A DNA stretch of 15,777 bases from Clostridium sp. (GTDB lineage: Bacteria; Bacillota; Clostridia; Acetivibrionales; Acetivibrionaceae), in contig DUVG01000255.1 in NCBI GenBank assembly GCA_012841175.1, positions 1 to 15,777 on the forward strand. Reading direction: 5' to 3'. Position numbers and translations under genes: made by a program. Each line of letters starts with the position of its first letter. Position 1 is the stretch's first letter. The notes under the pieces were generated by a model. The model did no database searches. It saw only the letters and a program-made list of their open reading frames with translations, and was not told where the DNA came from. This document shows, in pieces, positions 15,148 to 15,777 of the stretch.

Positions 15148-15149
15148 AA

Positions 15150-15190
15150 GGTAAATTTTAAACCCAAGTAAAATTTGCCATTGTTTTGTG
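15150..15190 (+). terminator. Terminator-like hairpin between remA and rpoZ
   Basis: Bases 15150-15160 pair with 15169-15179 (11 pairs, one G-U) around an eight-base loop, and a T-rich stretch follows (ATTGTTTTGTGTGTT). The stem is A-T-rich with a GG/CC base, so termination may be partial. It suggests that yicC-remA and rpoZ-coaBC are separate or only partly joined transcripts. Confidence 0.55.
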
Positions 15191-15210
15191 TGTTGCATTT
15201 TAAGTATATT
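15181..15210 (+). promoter_or_regulatory. Weak promoter candidate for rpoZ
   Basis: TTGTTT (15181-15186), 18 bases, TATATT (15205-15210) would give a leader of about 40 bases. It sits straight after the terminator-like hairpin, where a promoter for rpoZ-coaBC would be expected. The match is modest in AT-rich DNA. Confidence 0.3.
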
Positions 15211-15255
15211 ATATTTCTATTTTCAAATATAGAAGGAAGGAGATATGAGAGCATT

Positions 15256-15480
15256 ATGAAAAAATATAGAACAATGATTGAGCCAGCAATAGGTTCATTG
15301 CTAGAAAAAGTAGATAGCAGATATACATTAGTAGTTGCTGCTGCAAAGAGAGCTAGACAGCTGACAGATGGTGCTCAAAAACTTACTGAATGTGAATCAG
15401 AAAAGTCTGTTACTATTGCTATTAACGAGATTGATGAAGAAAAGATTACATACATTAGAACAAAGAGCGGAATAAAATAG
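15256..15480 (+). CDS. rpoZ: RNA polymerase omega subunit
   Basis: Omega helps fold and hold the beta' subunit in RNA polymerase. The 74-residue product contains the family core DSRYTLVVAAAKRARQL (20-36), followed by a short TDGAQ helix end and the Ser/Glu-rich tail to ITYIRTKSGIK. I place the start at ATG 15256: the longer frame from 15175 would add a hydrophobic leader that omega proteins lack. The ribosome site AAGGAG (15237-15242) is 13 bases away, rather far. A nearer ATG at 15245 gives only M-R-A-L-stop, whose TGA overlaps the rpoZ ATG. It is followed by coaBC 31 bp downstream. Confidence 0.93.
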   Translation: MKKYRTMIEPAIGSLLEKVDSRYTLVVAAAKRARQLTDGAQKLTECESEKSVTIAINEIDEEKITYIRTKSGIK

Positions 15481-15511
15481 GTTGGTTTTATTATGGGGAG
15501 GAGCTGAAACT

Positions 15512-15777
15512 GTGCTCAAAGGAAAGACTGCAGTTATTGGAGTATGTGGTGGTATAGCAGCGTACAAGGCTGTTGAAGTTGTTAGTAGGCTAAAAAAACT
15601 TGGCTTAGATGTAAATGTTATAATGACAAAGAATGCTACTGAATTTGTTAATTCTCTTACATTCAGGTCTATATCTGCTAATCCTGTTACAATAGGAATG
15701 TTTGACAATCCTCTAACTTGGGATATAGGTCATATTTCCCTTGCTAAAAAAGCAGATTTTATTGTTGTTGTACCTGC
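15512..15777 (+). CDS. coaBC: Coenzyme A biosynthesis bifunctional protein CoaBC, N-terminal part (cut by window end)
   Basis: CoaBC joins cysteine to 4'-phosphopantothenate (CoaB, C-terminal half) and decarboxylates the product with FMN (CoaC, N-terminal half). The 88 or so residues visible belong to the CoaC flavoprotein: KTAVIGVCGGIAAYKAVEVVSRLKK, the VNVIMTKNATEFV strand, and WDIGHISLAKKADFIVVVPA, whose H74 matches the active-site histidine of the family. The start is GTG at 15512, eight bases after the strong GGGGAGGAG (15495-15503). The frame stays open to the last base. It follows rpoZ as in most Firmicutes and is probably co-transcribed with it. Confidence 0.93.
   Translation, partial: MLKGKTAVIGVCGGIAAYKAVEVVSRLKKLGLDVNVIMTKNATEFVNSLTFRSISANPVTIGMFDNPLTWDIGHISLAKKADFIVVVP

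Noticed and set aside
15095..15180. Decayed gmk
   Set aside because: No P-loop or other guanylate kinase segment is seen in any frame; the stretch is explained by two inverted repeats.

Overview
The window is AT-rich DNA from an endospore-forming, anaerobic low-GC Firmicute, most likely class Clostridia. The evidence is spoIIP, the perfect CIRCE operator and hrcA-grpE-dnaK-dnaJ order, a remA-rpoZ-coaBC block, strong AGGAGG ribosome sites, and the end of a large clostridial 2-hydroxyacyl-CoA-dehydratase-like protein. The species cannot be fixed from the sequence. Nearly all of the window is core chromosome. I see no insertion sequence, phage gene, tRNA, rRNA or CRISPR array, and no base-composition break that would suggest an island.

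Layout. 1-1146 is the 3' end of the dehydratase/activase-like gene. It converges on a small minus-strand zinc-ribbon gene (1314-1526) across a bidirectional terminator (1199-1290) with a perfect 15-bp stem and an unusually large loop. An AT-rich 434-bp gap follows. Then come spoIIP, a one-helix membrane protein, lepA (EF4, with its own extended -10 promoter) and hemW. A TTGACA-N17-TATTTT promoter and a perfect CIRCE element (6749-6775) precede hrcA-grpE-dnaK-dnaJ, which runs on into prmA, rsmE and a single-domain CheY-like receiver. A 199-bp regulatory gap with a promoter, paired palindromes and an imperfect tandem duplication precedes yicC-remA. After a terminator-like hairpin come rpoZ and the start of coaBC, cut by the window end.

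How the genes work together. HrcA bound to CIRCE should repress its own gene and the DnaK-DnaJ-GrpE chaperone machine. No terminator is apparent before the receiver gene, so the two methyltransferases (PrmA on ribosomal protein L11, RsmE on 16S rRNA) and the receiver may share heat-shock read-through. LepA, PrmA, RsmE and YicC all act on ribosomes or RNA. RemA is a DNA-binding regulator, omega is an RNA polymerase subunit, and CoaBC makes coenzyme A.

I found no large undescribed system. The points worth a second look are local: the structured 1199-1290 element; an 18-bp hairpin between dnaK and dnaJ whose left arm can also pair with the dnaJ ribosome site; a 12-codon leader ORF overlapping the grpE start; an orphan receiver where many relatives have mtaB; absence of gmk between remA and rpoZ; and the repeats and palindromes upstream of yicC. 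Several start codons were moved from the longest ORF to fit the ribosome sites: dnaK 8580, prmA 11682, receiver 13347, yicC 13918, remA 14825, rpoZ 15256.
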